From the NCBI GenBank assembly GCA_011033025.1, contig WFMF01000290.1, positions 62,001 through 126,000 on the forward strand: a DNA stretch of 64,000 bases, in the 5' to 3' direction. Source of the DNA: Beroe forskalii. Its lineage: Eukaryota; Ctenophora; Nuda; Beroida; Beroidae. The position numbers and the translations under genes were made by a program. Positions within the stretch are counted from its first letter, which is position 1; each line of letters starts with the position of its first letter. The notes beneath the pieces were generated by a model. It saw only the letters and a program-made list of their open reading frames with translations, had not been told where the DNA came from and made no database searches. Of the stretch, positions 9,876-21,800 are shown one piece after another.

Positions 9876-12531
9876 AGAATAAGAATTCCGCTGAATGTGA
9901 TAGTACTGTGATAAACTGGAAAAAGTGAACTTGTTCGTGTTGTACCGCACTGCTACAAAGCAATTACTGTTGTGGACATGGTCTGTACGGTAACAAGCAA
10001 TATATATATTTTTTAAAATTTCGAATAAAATTATCAATGCTGCTCGTTACTTACGTGTGCTTGCAGACTTCACTAAGCATCAAGTTTTGTGCGGGTTACG
10101 AATTGGCAGTGCATATCAACGCAATAACTTTTTCAATTTCAAGTTATGGTCGTCCATTCGTCTCTTCTTCAATGATGGGAATGTTTGTCAATAGGTTAGA
10201 TTTGATAAATTCCAATCTGGAATTTGATTAAGACTTTTATAATGTAGGGAGCAATTTACGTTTTATTCATAATAACCCTTCTGACCATCCTTATATTATT
10301 GAATATACGATATGGTGCGTGCCAGGACAAAGTATGACCTTGACTTAAGTGTGATTTTTGCCTTTTTGGAGATTTTCCTTATCATTAATAGCATTTCATC
10401 AACAATTATCATGAAAAAACCTGATTGATATAATATGTTACTATCCAGCGCCAAGTAAACGGGGGAAACGTTAGCAACAATTTTTGTTTTTTCCCTGCTT
10501 AAGACACTTATTTGGCAACCTCCCCGTTTGCATAATTTTTTGATTTTTAAAATAAATTTTTCTGAAAAGCTGATATTAAAAAACAGAATTAACCATAAAA
10601 TAATAAATATATCTTGCTACATAATAATATGGGTGGTATGAAAGTATACCAATGACCCCCTGCTGACCCCCTGCTGACCCCCTGCTGACCCCAGGTGCTA
10701 AACCCCTGGTGAACCCTGCTGACCCCCTGGTGAACCCTTAGTGACTCTCTGGTCAACTCTACTGACCCCCTGTTGACCAATCACCTGTTTATTTGAGATT
10801 CACCCGTTTGCCGCAATTTTTCTAAATCACTACCGAAAGACTTTATCTCGACTCCCCCCCCCCCTCTATTTGGCACTGCAGAGTACTTTGGCACCGTTCC
10901 ACAGTTGTAGTCTTTCATAATGGATGCGTTAAATTGCACTTTTCTTGAATGCTTTTACTTGAATGCTTTATTATATTACTTGTGCTTACTGCTTTTTTGT
11001 TCCAAACTGTTTGCTGTTAAAAACACCCAGATTATTTGCATTATAACTTTATAAGATTTTATTTTCAATAAACTTGCCAATATTTTCTTTATTAAAATAA
11101 TCATCTGCCAATAATACAGGTTTAAAGTCTATGAAAAGTTAAATTTATAAAAATCGATGATTTTGGCGCTCTTCCTCATCGTTTCATCATTTGGTAAGTT
11201 TTAATTCATAATGTTGTTCAAAATTATCCTGAGTTTTGATTATTGATAGGCTTCCGTATGATTCCACTCAACTTTTATTTCAGATCTATGATGAAATATA
11301 TCGGAATCTATTGAGCATTTACGACAAAAATTGAAATAGGACTTGTAATATTTGTATCAGTCAAACAATATTTATCAGTTAAACAATATTTATCAATTTT
11401 ATGGTGCATTACAATCATTTTATAGAATTAATAATTATATCTGAAGAAAACTTGCTTCCCCTCTGAGATTTGGCTCTGATATAGTATGATAATTCAACAT
11501 ATTTTTACTAGATATAAGCCTGAGCAGTCATGTCACAATTACTGTTCAAGGATGTGACTTATTTTGATCACCTTGTTCAGCCAGTTAGACAAAAACGCTC
11601 TATACCTACCCATAGTCCGCATAAGGGCCAACGCAAATTCCCTGTTTGTAAATTGGACAATGACCTATCCAGATCCAAACTACAGACATATTGCCAATTT
11701 AGACTCACTTCTGCACCTTCAAGCGAGCATATATTATGTATATCAGCTTACGTATTAAGATTTTATAGTGGAAAATTTTGAAGTGATAATATATCTAACC
11801 AGGACCATCAGTGAGATCTAAGAACTATAGCTATCAGATGGCTGATGTGTCAAGATATGGGCTACATATGATAGATAAATAAATAAATTAATAAATCAAT
11901 AATAACTTTATTAATTCTTTAAAATCAGTAAAAACCTATTTAAAAAACCTATAAATATGCATCTTCAAAAACCTATCTATGCATCTTTGATATGAAGGCA
12001 ACTTGTCAATAAACGGTCCAGATCAATGAAACATAATCTGCACATGCGATTTGAATAATCAAATGCCATTGCAATGGTGGCAGCCTGGCCACTGTGAACA
12101 TCCTTGAGCAATAACTCAATAACCAAGAGGGTGCTGTGTCAAAATCAAGATGCAATAGCGCAATACTCCTGTTTCCAGACGATTCTCAGAGGAGCTCAGG
12201 ATAAATTAAACAGCATTGAACAAAAATAGTCATATCCGTTTATCTATTGATATATGCCCTATTGTCCTTATTTTCCTAATGAGGGATATTTATATGGGAT
12301 ATACTGTAATCGTGATTTTACGTATTTTGGTGCAGTTGAGTTACTTGCGGACTTCATTTTTCCAAAATGAAAATGGATTTATACCCTCTCGAAAAATTCT
12401 CGAATGTCTAATACATTACTAGTAATATGGAAATTTCATATCTTACTCGAAAACTGTTTCAGGCGGAGCTGTAGCGACTTGTGAGTATCATATTTTGTTT
12501 ATCATAGATAATATATAAATGTACTTTAGCG
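9876..12531. other. Spacer, no gene supported
   Basis: AT-rich, without exons I can defend. A short tandem of GACCCCCTGCT units occupies about 10651-10765. A reading frame of 64 codons around 11564-11758 lacks splice context and is unsupported. Confidence 0.4.
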
Positions 12532-12702
12532 AAAGACCAGGAATTAACATATCTCTATTACATACGAATGAAATGAGTATGTAATAGGATATAAATATTG
12601 AGTAGCTTGCTACGAAATATTTATATCTAATTTATCACGCGACACTCGAAGAGTGGAGCCGTGATAAATTTAGATATGCTATGAATGGCTTTCGCTAAAG
12701 TA
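12532..12702. mobile_element. 171-bp MITE with TACTTTAGCGAAAG ends
   Basis: TACTTTAGCGAAAG at the left is matched by CTTTCGCTAAAGTA at the right. Inner dyads around TATCACG and AAATATTTATATC add further pairing. Non-coding. Confidence 0.75.
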
Positions 12703-12746
12703 ATATAATAGTCGAACGTGTTATGCATATTTGTAACACGTAGGTT

Positions 12747-13162
12747 ATATCGTCACCTACAAGCTAGAAGGTCTTAAGTGCACTTAAGACCTTCTCTAGA
12801 TCTCTGCAGGAGTACATTCCAAGGGCTCAGAGGGACCTCCTCAAACGATCTTTGTACTTCTATCACCGTTTAATTCCAATTTATTCACTTTTATCTAAAA
12901 GGACTTAAATTGGCTTAAAACCTTTTTGCGATATTTTACTGGGCCTATTCCGAAAAACAGAAAGGACTTACATCAACATAAGACCTTTTGTCGTCATATG
13001 TTAACATGTTATAGAGTATTTTAGGAAATCATCAATAAAAAGCATAAAGGTCTTAAGTTAACTTAAGGCATTTTGCTGATTTTTTGTTCAAAATTGTTTT
13101 TCTGCGATATCTCAAAAGTACAAACATACACATAAGACCTTTTAGCTTGTAGGTGACGATAT
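12747..13162. mobile_element. 416-bp element with ATATCGTCACCTACAAGCT ends
   Basis: The terminal inverted repeat ATATCGTCACCTACAAGCT is perfect at both ends. The interior carries about half a dozen ACTTAAGACCTTTT-like repeats in both orientations, including a perfect AAGGTCTTAAG dyad close to the left end. Confidence 0.8.
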
Positions 13163-14299
13163 GTAGCTATGGTTTGGGGATGACTGTGAATAATATTCAT
13201 CTTGGGGCTATAAATTACATGAGGATACAAAGAAGACGCATGATATCTTGGCATGTGAATTAGCAAAGATCTATTTTATATAATTTTGATGTAGAAAAGA
13301 TATAACATTGATGCGGTGTCGGATTTATCAAATAGAGCTCATGTAATAGATGGGTTTTTCATTTAGCATCCTTATAAAGTGTATGTGAGAGACGCTAGAT
13401 ATCAAGGGATGTAATTCGCAGAGGAGCTATGTTAAATGTGCGTGAGACTATTATACATATAAAAACAAGCTTGATGGTGCCCGGCGGCCGTGCACTCTAT
13501 AAATACTTACCTAAGAACACGTCTATACCTAAACCAACTGCAATCTCCCATGCATTTATGAGCTTATGATTGATAGAAACATCTTTACTGCTGGTTACTA
13601 TACATCGTTAACGAAATACGTTTAAGATGCGCCACATGAACAGATAAAAATTGTTCAGTGGTCTTAAATAATCACAGTTTTAGTACATTGCACGCTGCAA
13701 CTATATCATCATCATTATGGAGAACAATGATGGTTTTGCCCATAAGTACCAATGAATTTTCAACGAATTCACATGGTACTTTCGTTCTTGATTTTAGAAA
13801 TTCAAATCAACATTCATCAGCAACCTCCCTACATTGGGTTACTGTAATAGCATTATTGATTATAGATAGACAAATATGCATGCATGCATGCATAAAAAGG
13901 ATTGATTTTCATTATATTTCCTGCAGCACTTTTCACGCCTTCTGACGCTTATTATATGACTTCCATGCTCTCAAGCCTCAATAAATTGTGATTCATACAT
14001 TTGACGCAGCATATTCTCATGATTACCCTTCATACAAAAATTTAGGCTTCCATATGTTCATTGATTGGCTGAGGAAAAAGCCTGTGAGTTAGAAATATGT
14101 TCAATCGCACAATTTACAAAGGAATTTTTCAGATTCAAACGAGTTACCATTTATACATAAAATCTGGAGCCTTTATTTAAAAACTTACTCATAAACATTT
14201 CCTTGCAGCATATTCTCATTTACCTGCAAACAAAAATTCATGCTTCTATGGGTTTAATTGTCTGGGATAAGCCTGAGAGTTGAAATTCGCAAATGTTTA
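13163..14299. other. Spacer, nothing recognised
   Basis: AT-rich sequence with a short ATGCATGCATGC alternation near 13880. Two loosely similar segments around 14010-14060 and 14200-14260 suggest an old duplication. No exon. Confidence 0.35.
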
Positions 14300-15528
14300 G
14301 GGAGCCGTCACATATTACGTCATCATTTTTTGCCCATTTTCAACCCCCTCCCCCCGTATGTCGGCATATGTCATCATTGGCTGACCCCCTCCCCGATGCT
14401 GACGTTAGCATTGACCAAACCCCTCCTCCTTTTTCAAAACAAATTTTGATTATTTCGAATCGAAACAGCAGACATGAAATATCAATCATGTACGTGTGGT
14501 GTGATTCGTATCTTTAAATTCGTTATAAACAAGCAAGATTTGGTTCTAATTGTTATAGATGAACCTCATTTAATCATTAAATGGCCTGTCAAGTGCCCAG
14601 CTAGTTAGAATATATAGATGTCATGGTAAATTGAGCGATTCGTCGAGGCCAGTATCGTGCCAGTAGCACGCCAGTACCACGCCAGTATCAGGCCTACCTC
14701 ACGCCGTTATCGCGCCAGTATCACGCCAGTATCACGCCAGTAGCGCGCCAGTAGCATGCCAGTAGCGCGCCAGTAGCATGCCAGTATCGCGCCAGTATCA
14801 CGCCTGTAGCGCGCCAGTAGTATGCCATTATAACGCCAGTATCGCACCAGTCGAACCTAACTTTAAGCCAGGACGCCAGTAGCACGCCAGTATCAGATCA
14901 TATACTGGCGTGTTACTGGCGTCCTGGCTTAAAGTTAGGTTCGACTGGCGCGATACTGGCGTTATAATGGCGTACTACTGGCGCGCTACTGCAGTGTGCT
15001 ACTGCTACTGCAGTAGCAGTAGCACACCAGTAGCACACCAGTAGCGCGCCAGTAGCACGCCAGTATCGCGCCATGGCGCGATACTGGCGTGCTACTGGCG
15101 CGCTACTGGCGCGCTACTGGCATGCTACTGGCATGCTACTGGGGCGCTACTGGCATGCTACTGGCGCGCTACTGGGGCGCTACTGGCGTGATACTGGCGC
15201 GATAACGGCGTGAGGTAGGCCTGATACTGGCGAGATACTGGCGTGATACTGGCCTGGCACTGGCGCGCTTATACTGGCGTGATACTAGCCTCGACGGATA
15301 CTAGCCTCGACGGATCATATTGTAGAAATGAAATGGGTACTCCAAAACAAAATATTGTGAACGAAAAAAGTTCGGAAATCGTTCCCTAAGGATTCAAAAA
15401 TTCAAAATTTTTGCTGACGTCAGCAAACCTCAAACCCCCCACTCCCCTGTCATCACCTGTCAGCAATTGAAGTTTGAACCCCCCCCCCCCCCCGTCGAGT
15501 GATGACGTAATAATATGTGACGGCTCCC
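14300..15528. mobile_element. PIF/Harbinger-like MITE with TTA target duplication
   Basis: The ends GGGAGCCGTCACATATTA and their inverted complement are flanked by TTA on both sides (14297-14299 and 15529-15531), the three-base duplication typical of PIF/Harbinger elements. C-rich subterminal runs lie inside both ends. The interior is a large multi-dyad palindrome (14635-15314). There is no transposase. Confidence 0.8.
14635..15314. repeat. 11-bp repeat folded into a multi-dyad palindrome
   Basis: Units such as CGCCAGTAGCG and CGCCAGTATCA repeat at 11-bp spacing and reverse orientation several times. Dyad centres are visible near 14905 (around AGTATCAGATCATATACT), at 15010 (CTGCTACTG|CAGTAGCAG) and at 15073 (CGCGCCA|TGGCGCG). 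The outermost ends GTCGAGGC and GCCTCGAC also pair, so the block could form a branched cruciform. Confidence 0.85.
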
Positions 15529-15556
15529 TTATTATTCGCTTATCTAACGTCCCGTA

Positions 15557-15727
15557 TGGTATTGTTGCTGTAAATGGCATTGCACGAGGCATTGCCGAGT
15601 AGTAATTACCGTACTTATCACACTAGGGGAAGCCGAGTCTGATTAGTGTATTAATTTCACGAAACGATTCGTCTAGTGAAATAAGTGCACTAAGCCGAAT
15701 GCAATTATTAGTGCAGCAATACCAATA
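15557..15727. mobile_element. Small palindromic MITE
   Basis: TGGTATTGTTGCTG at the left and CAGCAATACCA at the right are inverted, with CACTA and TAGTG motifs pairing further in. Non-coding. Confidence 0.55.
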
Positions 15728-17994
15728 GGGGAGTTAGATTAGCGTATTATACCACGACACAAAATGGTCACAATATAAGGCAGTGCACATGCAGTAATTC
15801 CTTATCAATAAGAAATAACTACATTCGCATGGAGATATTGCACTAAGTGCATATTTAGATATTTCATACTGCACTCCGTGCAAATATTATTATCAGATAT
15901 CCAAACATGTACTGAGTGCAATATGTTCGGTAATTGCACTGTGGTTATCTTCAGTCCTGCACTGGAGTGGTATGAAATAATAAACTTAATAATATGGTAT
16001 AAACCTATAAAGATTTAAGATTATCAGACAATCTTGGCAATTCTGGTGGTAAACGATCGTTCACGGTAAATTCGGGTTTGTATTGCGTGTGAATGCGCAC
16101 AAACGCAGCCATTGTTCAAAGTGAACACTGACTCACTTTGGGCACTTTCGCTTGTGAAATGTGAACGTGCCATTATCACTAAACCCTTGACCCTTTCCTG
16201 ATAATGATGGACAATTAACACGGATACCTAATCACTCATCATTTACATGAGATACCTTGCAAAATGAAGGTGATTGCAAAATTAAGGTGATTTCCGTTTT
16301 CGAGATAATCCCAAAATCACCCTATAAAATTCAGAATTCAATAGAGGGGAAAACATCTAAATTAGTCGCAAATTATAAGATTGACTGCTCGAGATTAGTC
16401 TGAACAAGGCCTGTTTTTGAGATTATCCCCAACAGTGAAATGGGTTATCCAGCAATGAGCACATCACTTGGAAATGGATTTATCTCTGGAGATGCTGAGG
16501 TATCAGGAATTTATGTATTTATTTAAGTATCTAGGCTTTTTAGAATGATGACTTTATCAATTAATAATTCATGACTTTCTAGAGTTAACTACTTATTTTT
16601 ACTTATTGATTTATATTAAATTGATTTCTTTTCATACCGTTCACGTTCTCAAGTAAACAATTTGCACAATTTAATCTTAGAATTATTCTAGAATAAATTA
16701 TAAATGTTCTAGTTTATCAAAAGGTATTTGATTAAATCGAACTGTGTCATAGGCTTTATTGAAATCAGGTCAAAGCCACAGTGGTTGAATAACTTGAGTT
16801 TTTGTAGCGATTGGCAATGAGCAATGGAATGCTATGGTGCCTGAAGCCGAAACGTTTCTCATAAAAAATCAGTAAGTCTTTTCCTATTCATGTATTTATT
16901 TGATAGCTTAATCATAATGTGTAAATTATTACTTTATCATGAATAAAACTACTACGGCTGGATGGATCTAATCAACCACCAAAGGAAAGGCTAGTTACTT
17001 TCCTTGAATTTCCGCTCAGGTGTCACGACTTTTTGATTAATGCTAGGTATGATGTGTCCCGCGGTAAGGAACAAACGCCAGTACTCCTTCCCTTCATCAG
17101 CACATTGAGAAATGCCTACACTGTTAACTAACTTGGCTCACTTCTAAATATATATTTTTTATTATCAAAATAGCTGTGAACTTTCGAGCATGAAACATTG
17201 TGCACAGATTTTATTTCTATAAAGACATTCTATAATAAAGTCATCATCTCCTGTCCCCATATCCTGTCACTGAAAATGATCAATTTTCGTACAGCCACTA
17301 TTACTCCATGCATGTTTCTGGATCTAACATATCCGATTTATGATTTGATTTATGATGAAAAAATAAATTTTCTTTTTACTGAAATTTTCTTTTTACTGAA
17401 AATTCCGACCAAATCTTAAGCTTTGAAACCCAGCAAGCATAAAAAGAGCTTATTTTAGCAATTAGCATATCAAATCTATCCTTAACTCATCTTTTGCCCA
17501 AACCAAACTATAGAATTCTGTGTCCTCCCATAGAAACAGAAAGCCAAAGTAACATTCTGTTCCTGCTTTTTGCTCAACAAGCATCACAAAACACCATGAA
17601 ACGTTACTTAAACCGCTCAAAAAGCACTGATCTTAATTTACACGACACATGTAAATTGTAAGTGCAGTGAATATTCGTTCATGAGTACTTACCATAATAT
17701 GAACTTCTCATCTTAATCGAGTCATGTGGGGTGGTGCCTCTAAAAAACGTATAGTAGTCTTTGCCTCGAAAGATCAAAAAACGGAACACACAAGTGCCGG
17801 TTGCTAATAATACTATAATACAGGAAAAGTGCCACTGCACGAACTTCTTAGCCACTTCTTAGTCTTAGTCAAACTGCATGCTTTCAGAGATGTCAATTCA
17901 ACAACAAGTCTGGATGAAGAACGAATGCAGTACACATAGCTACTCCCCAGAAATAATCCCACCTTCCTTTAGGAAAATTACATACACTGTCCAG
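15728..17994. other. Spacer, no gene supported
   Basis: AT-rich with scattered TGCACT-type motifs in the first 250 bases. A segment near 16290-16430 (GAGATAATCCC) resembles sequence near 26460. No splice-bounded exon. Confidence 0.35.
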
Positions 17995-18122
17995 GGTTCA
18001 CGACAACTGCGAGTAGTGGTCAAGCCCCACCAGATGATTCATTCAAAGTTGGTAATGTGGGAGGTGGTTACGATCACTTGGTTCTCATCACTCTGTCCAA
18101 TGGACGGAGATCAATAGGAAAA
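17995..18122 (+). CDS. Possible orphan exon
   Basis: Between an acceptor (ACACTGTCCAG) and a strong donor (AAA|GTAAGTG) lies 128 bp that reads openly as FTTTASSGQAPPDD then FKVGNVGGGYDHLVLITLSN. The composition is coding-like and the donor is near consensus. No domain is recognised. The next + strand start codon is about 750 bp downstream, in the Ig gene's signal-peptide exon, so this may be the tail of a separate gene or a chance frame. Confidence 0.35.
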
Positions 18123-18193
18123 GTAAGTGGGTCATAGCCAATAAAGAGAGGCAATTTACATGCAAAATTATCCTTGGCTACTCCTTCTTGAGT

Positions 18194-18705
18194 ATACTAG
18201 CAGGCCCATTAGGCCTGCTATAATATTAAACTATTGGATACATAGCTCACCCGGCGGCGCTTTGCGCCACCTCGTTTGCAACTTTTGAAAAGTGAGGATT
18301 GAAACCATACATAGGTTGCAATCCAATAATTAACTGAGGCAAAATATTCAATTTTATGAAGGATCAGAGTAAAAAATAGTTCGTCGGTTAATCTAAGTCG
18401 TGCTAAACCATGCGAGTTTTTTCCGTTTTGATTGCAAGATGATTTTAACTCTGACAATTGATTCTCATGGTCATATTGATATTAAAAATTTAAAAAATTG
18501 ATTTTTACACATTGATAGCGGACAGGAACTGTCTTCGTAATGTGCTACAGCTACATTCGTATATTCGACTCGATTAAATTTGACACTTTTTTAACCTTAT
18601 TAAATTGCTCTTAACGGTCAATTTCAAAACTACAGTAACCACTGTTATCATGGACTTATCATTGATTATCAACCGACCTCTGAATGTCATGAAAACAAAT
18701 AGATT
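18194..18705 (+). mobile_element. Double-hairpin repeat family, copy a
   Basis: It begins ACTAGCAGGCCCATTAGGCC, which folds into a first hairpin. A second hairpin follows (GGCGC-TTT-GCGCC). The body is shared with copies at 28.37-29.16 and 56.39-57.14 kb, for example GTCGTGCTAAACCATG and TTCCGTTTTGATTGCAAG. Confidence 0.75.
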
Positions 18706-18868
18706 CAACCTCTCCTGTTAGGCGACCTAATTCAATGATTTTATATCATGCAAGTTGTGTTATTGGCCACCATAAGAGGCCGATGAATTTTGGGCCAATG
18801 AAATTATTTGATTTTTGAGAGGAGGATGTTTCAGGGTGGTCAAAGTGGAAGCATACACACATACAACA

Positions 18869-21800
18869 ATGGCGTTAATGCAGAAACGAATTACATGTTT
18901 CTCTCAGTTCTTCCTTCTGGCTACTCTGTCCAACTTCGCACCAGAAATAGGTAATTTAACTAACTTCTAACGTGGTCGAGAGTCCTCAGTCCTGTCATTA
19001 TAACTTGCAAGTCAATTATAAGTATATATAATTTATGATAAAATTAAAGATACATCTTGCAATCTGGAGTTTCACAACTGAGTCTTCTTGGAAGCTTCAA
19101 GAATCAAGATAAGCTCCATAAGCAGTTCCTGGATACCCTTCCGGTTCTGGGGTACACGGGTACACAGCTGTGAAGGAGACGCAGATGATCTGAGCACACA
19201 CAGTCAAACTTACCAAATCGTACGTACAGATACAATTGGACTAAAAAACAAAACCAGCTGCAAATTATAATTGCAATTTCTAATTGATTCACGATTTTAT
19301 TTTTCAGTGGTGTACCAACAGCAGCAGAAGGAGCAATCATTGAATCTGATACGGGAGGTGAAACGAGATATGCTGCTGTCTGTGACTTCTCAGGTACTTG
19401 ATTTTACCACCACTTTGCCTTCACTTTGTATTAAAGCACCACCTTCATCATTTTCATTGAATTTTCAAACCTTGTAATGATATTACTAAAGGTCGTGTAT
19501 TTGAAATTGAAGCACTGCTCAGACAATCCACTGAGCTGGACAAGCAGACTGCACTATCAGGTCCTGCTTATAATTTCAACGTCTACCAAATAACTTTCCT
19601 GCAGGAACCCGTATACCAGGAAAAGGGAGCACCACTGAAGCTTGGTGTGATAATAATGGATCAGAACAAGGCACTACAAACTTCTTCTTTGTATTGGTTG
19701 CTCCAGGTTTGATTTAAATTAGTATCCTTTGGTTTGGTGTGGTATTATAGGCTCATATATAACAGCTCATAGTGGAATAGTTGAGCTAATTGCATGAGTA
19801 GAAGCTGAGCAATTATAATTATGATCATAAATCACTTGAGGGGAATTCAGACGTGACTTTAAATAAATCATAAAAACTATCAAATAGTCAAATACCACAA
19901 CTACCGCTTGTAGAGGAGACAATAAGACAAGGTACTTATAAGTGCATGACGCAGGGTGTACTAACTGAGTTTTCTGAAAATTTTGAAAAATGACTGCCCA
20001 CCCCTACACTTGCAGTACATTAAAATTATTTTTTGGTTTAAAAATGGGGGACCGCACCTTGATTACATTGAATGAGTGGAAAAATGAGTACTTTTTGAGA
20101 ACTAGGAGTGGAGTATAGGTTATAACTGTATTTTTCTCTCGGCCGGAAACCACCCACCCACACCCTCTGTCATGCACTTAGTACCTGATCCACCATCTAA
20201 CCTAAACGAGTCTTCTCCTTCAGCTGCTGTCTCAATCACTGAAATGCAAGTAGAGTTGGGTACCACTGCCACTCTGAGCTGCTTGGTGTACGGACTGTCC
20301 AGCGCCACCTCTGGCACTGTTTGGACGGGTAGCTTAGCTGGGACCACTCCCGCCAGCACCTACAACTCCACAGATAAATCTGAGTCCCGGACCCTAACCA
20401 TCACCACGGGCTCCCTTACTGTGGACGCACATGCGTATGGGTGCAAGGATAACGAAGATGACCCTCAAACTGTATACCTTTATACTTACTGTGAGTACAC
20501 ATTACAATGCATCAATCTTCAATCAATCTTTTTCTAGACGGGTTTTATGTGAAATTGAAAAACCATTGACTTTACTTCTTCTCGTTTCAAAGCTATTTTT
20601 TCCCTCCCCATTGAACTTTTTGTGAATACAAAAAGGCAAATCATATTATCAAATCTTTTGCAGCGGTTGATGTGGAATCTGATAAGAATATCTCGACGGG
20701 AAGCGACCAGACAGTTACCTGTCGAGTGACGTACGACACAAAAGCACCAATATTAACGTGGAAAGACCCGTCCGGCTCTGACATATCGAGTGATGGGGTC
20801 TCTTATAGCATCTCAACGACTGACAGCTCGACAGAACTGTTGTCCACTCTGACGATCCATACTGCGATATTATCGGCAATGTCGTCGCCATCAGAGTATT
20901 CATGCGTGACAAACGCAAACTCTACTGTCTCCAGTGATTCACCTACAGGCTACAACAACGTTACACTCACTCCCCCAACATTAGGTAATCAGTGATCAGT
21001 GGTAACTTAGATGCTATCCTATCATCTTGCTATCCTATCACTCTACTATCCTATCCAACCGCTATCCTTTCACTCTAATATCCTATCACTCTACTATCGT
21101 CCACTCTGCTATCCTATCACCCTGCTATCCTATCACTCTGCTATCCTAGCACAGTGTTTTCATATCACTCTGCTATCCTAGCACCTTGCTATCCTATCAC
21201 TCTGCTATCCTAACACAGTGTTTTCATATCACCTGCTATCCTATCATCTTGCTATCCTATCACCCTGCTATCCTATCACTCTGCTATCCTATCACTCTGC
21301 TATCCTATCACCCTGCTATCCTATCACTCTGCTATCCTATCACACTGCTATCCTATCACTCTGCTATCCTAGCACACTGCTATCATATCACCAGCAGCTA
21401 TCCTATCACCTGCTATCCTATCACCCTGCTATCCTTTCCCCTGCTATCCTATCATCTTGCTATCCTATCATCTTGCTATCCCTTCACTCTAATATAGTAC
21501 TATCCTATCACCTGCTATCCTATCACACTGCTATCCTATCACACTGTTATCCTATCATATCACTCTGCTAATCTATCATCCTGCTGTCCTTTTATAAGCG
21601 TGCTATCCTATCGCCCTGCTATCTCATCCCTCTTTTCTTAATACTCCAGTAGCTGAGGGCAAGGTCGTATACCCATCATTGTCCAGAAGGTTTCTCGACG
21701 GTTTTCGGTACTTTAGACCATGCTGAACAAAACGTATTTGCTGCCGTTCGATGAATCGACGTCCTGAGGGGTGATATGGCCACGCCCATTTTTGTCCTCA

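Noticed and set aside
21186..21571. SYHPAILSLCYP-type frames
   Set aside because: CTATCCTATCAC minisatellite, no coding character.
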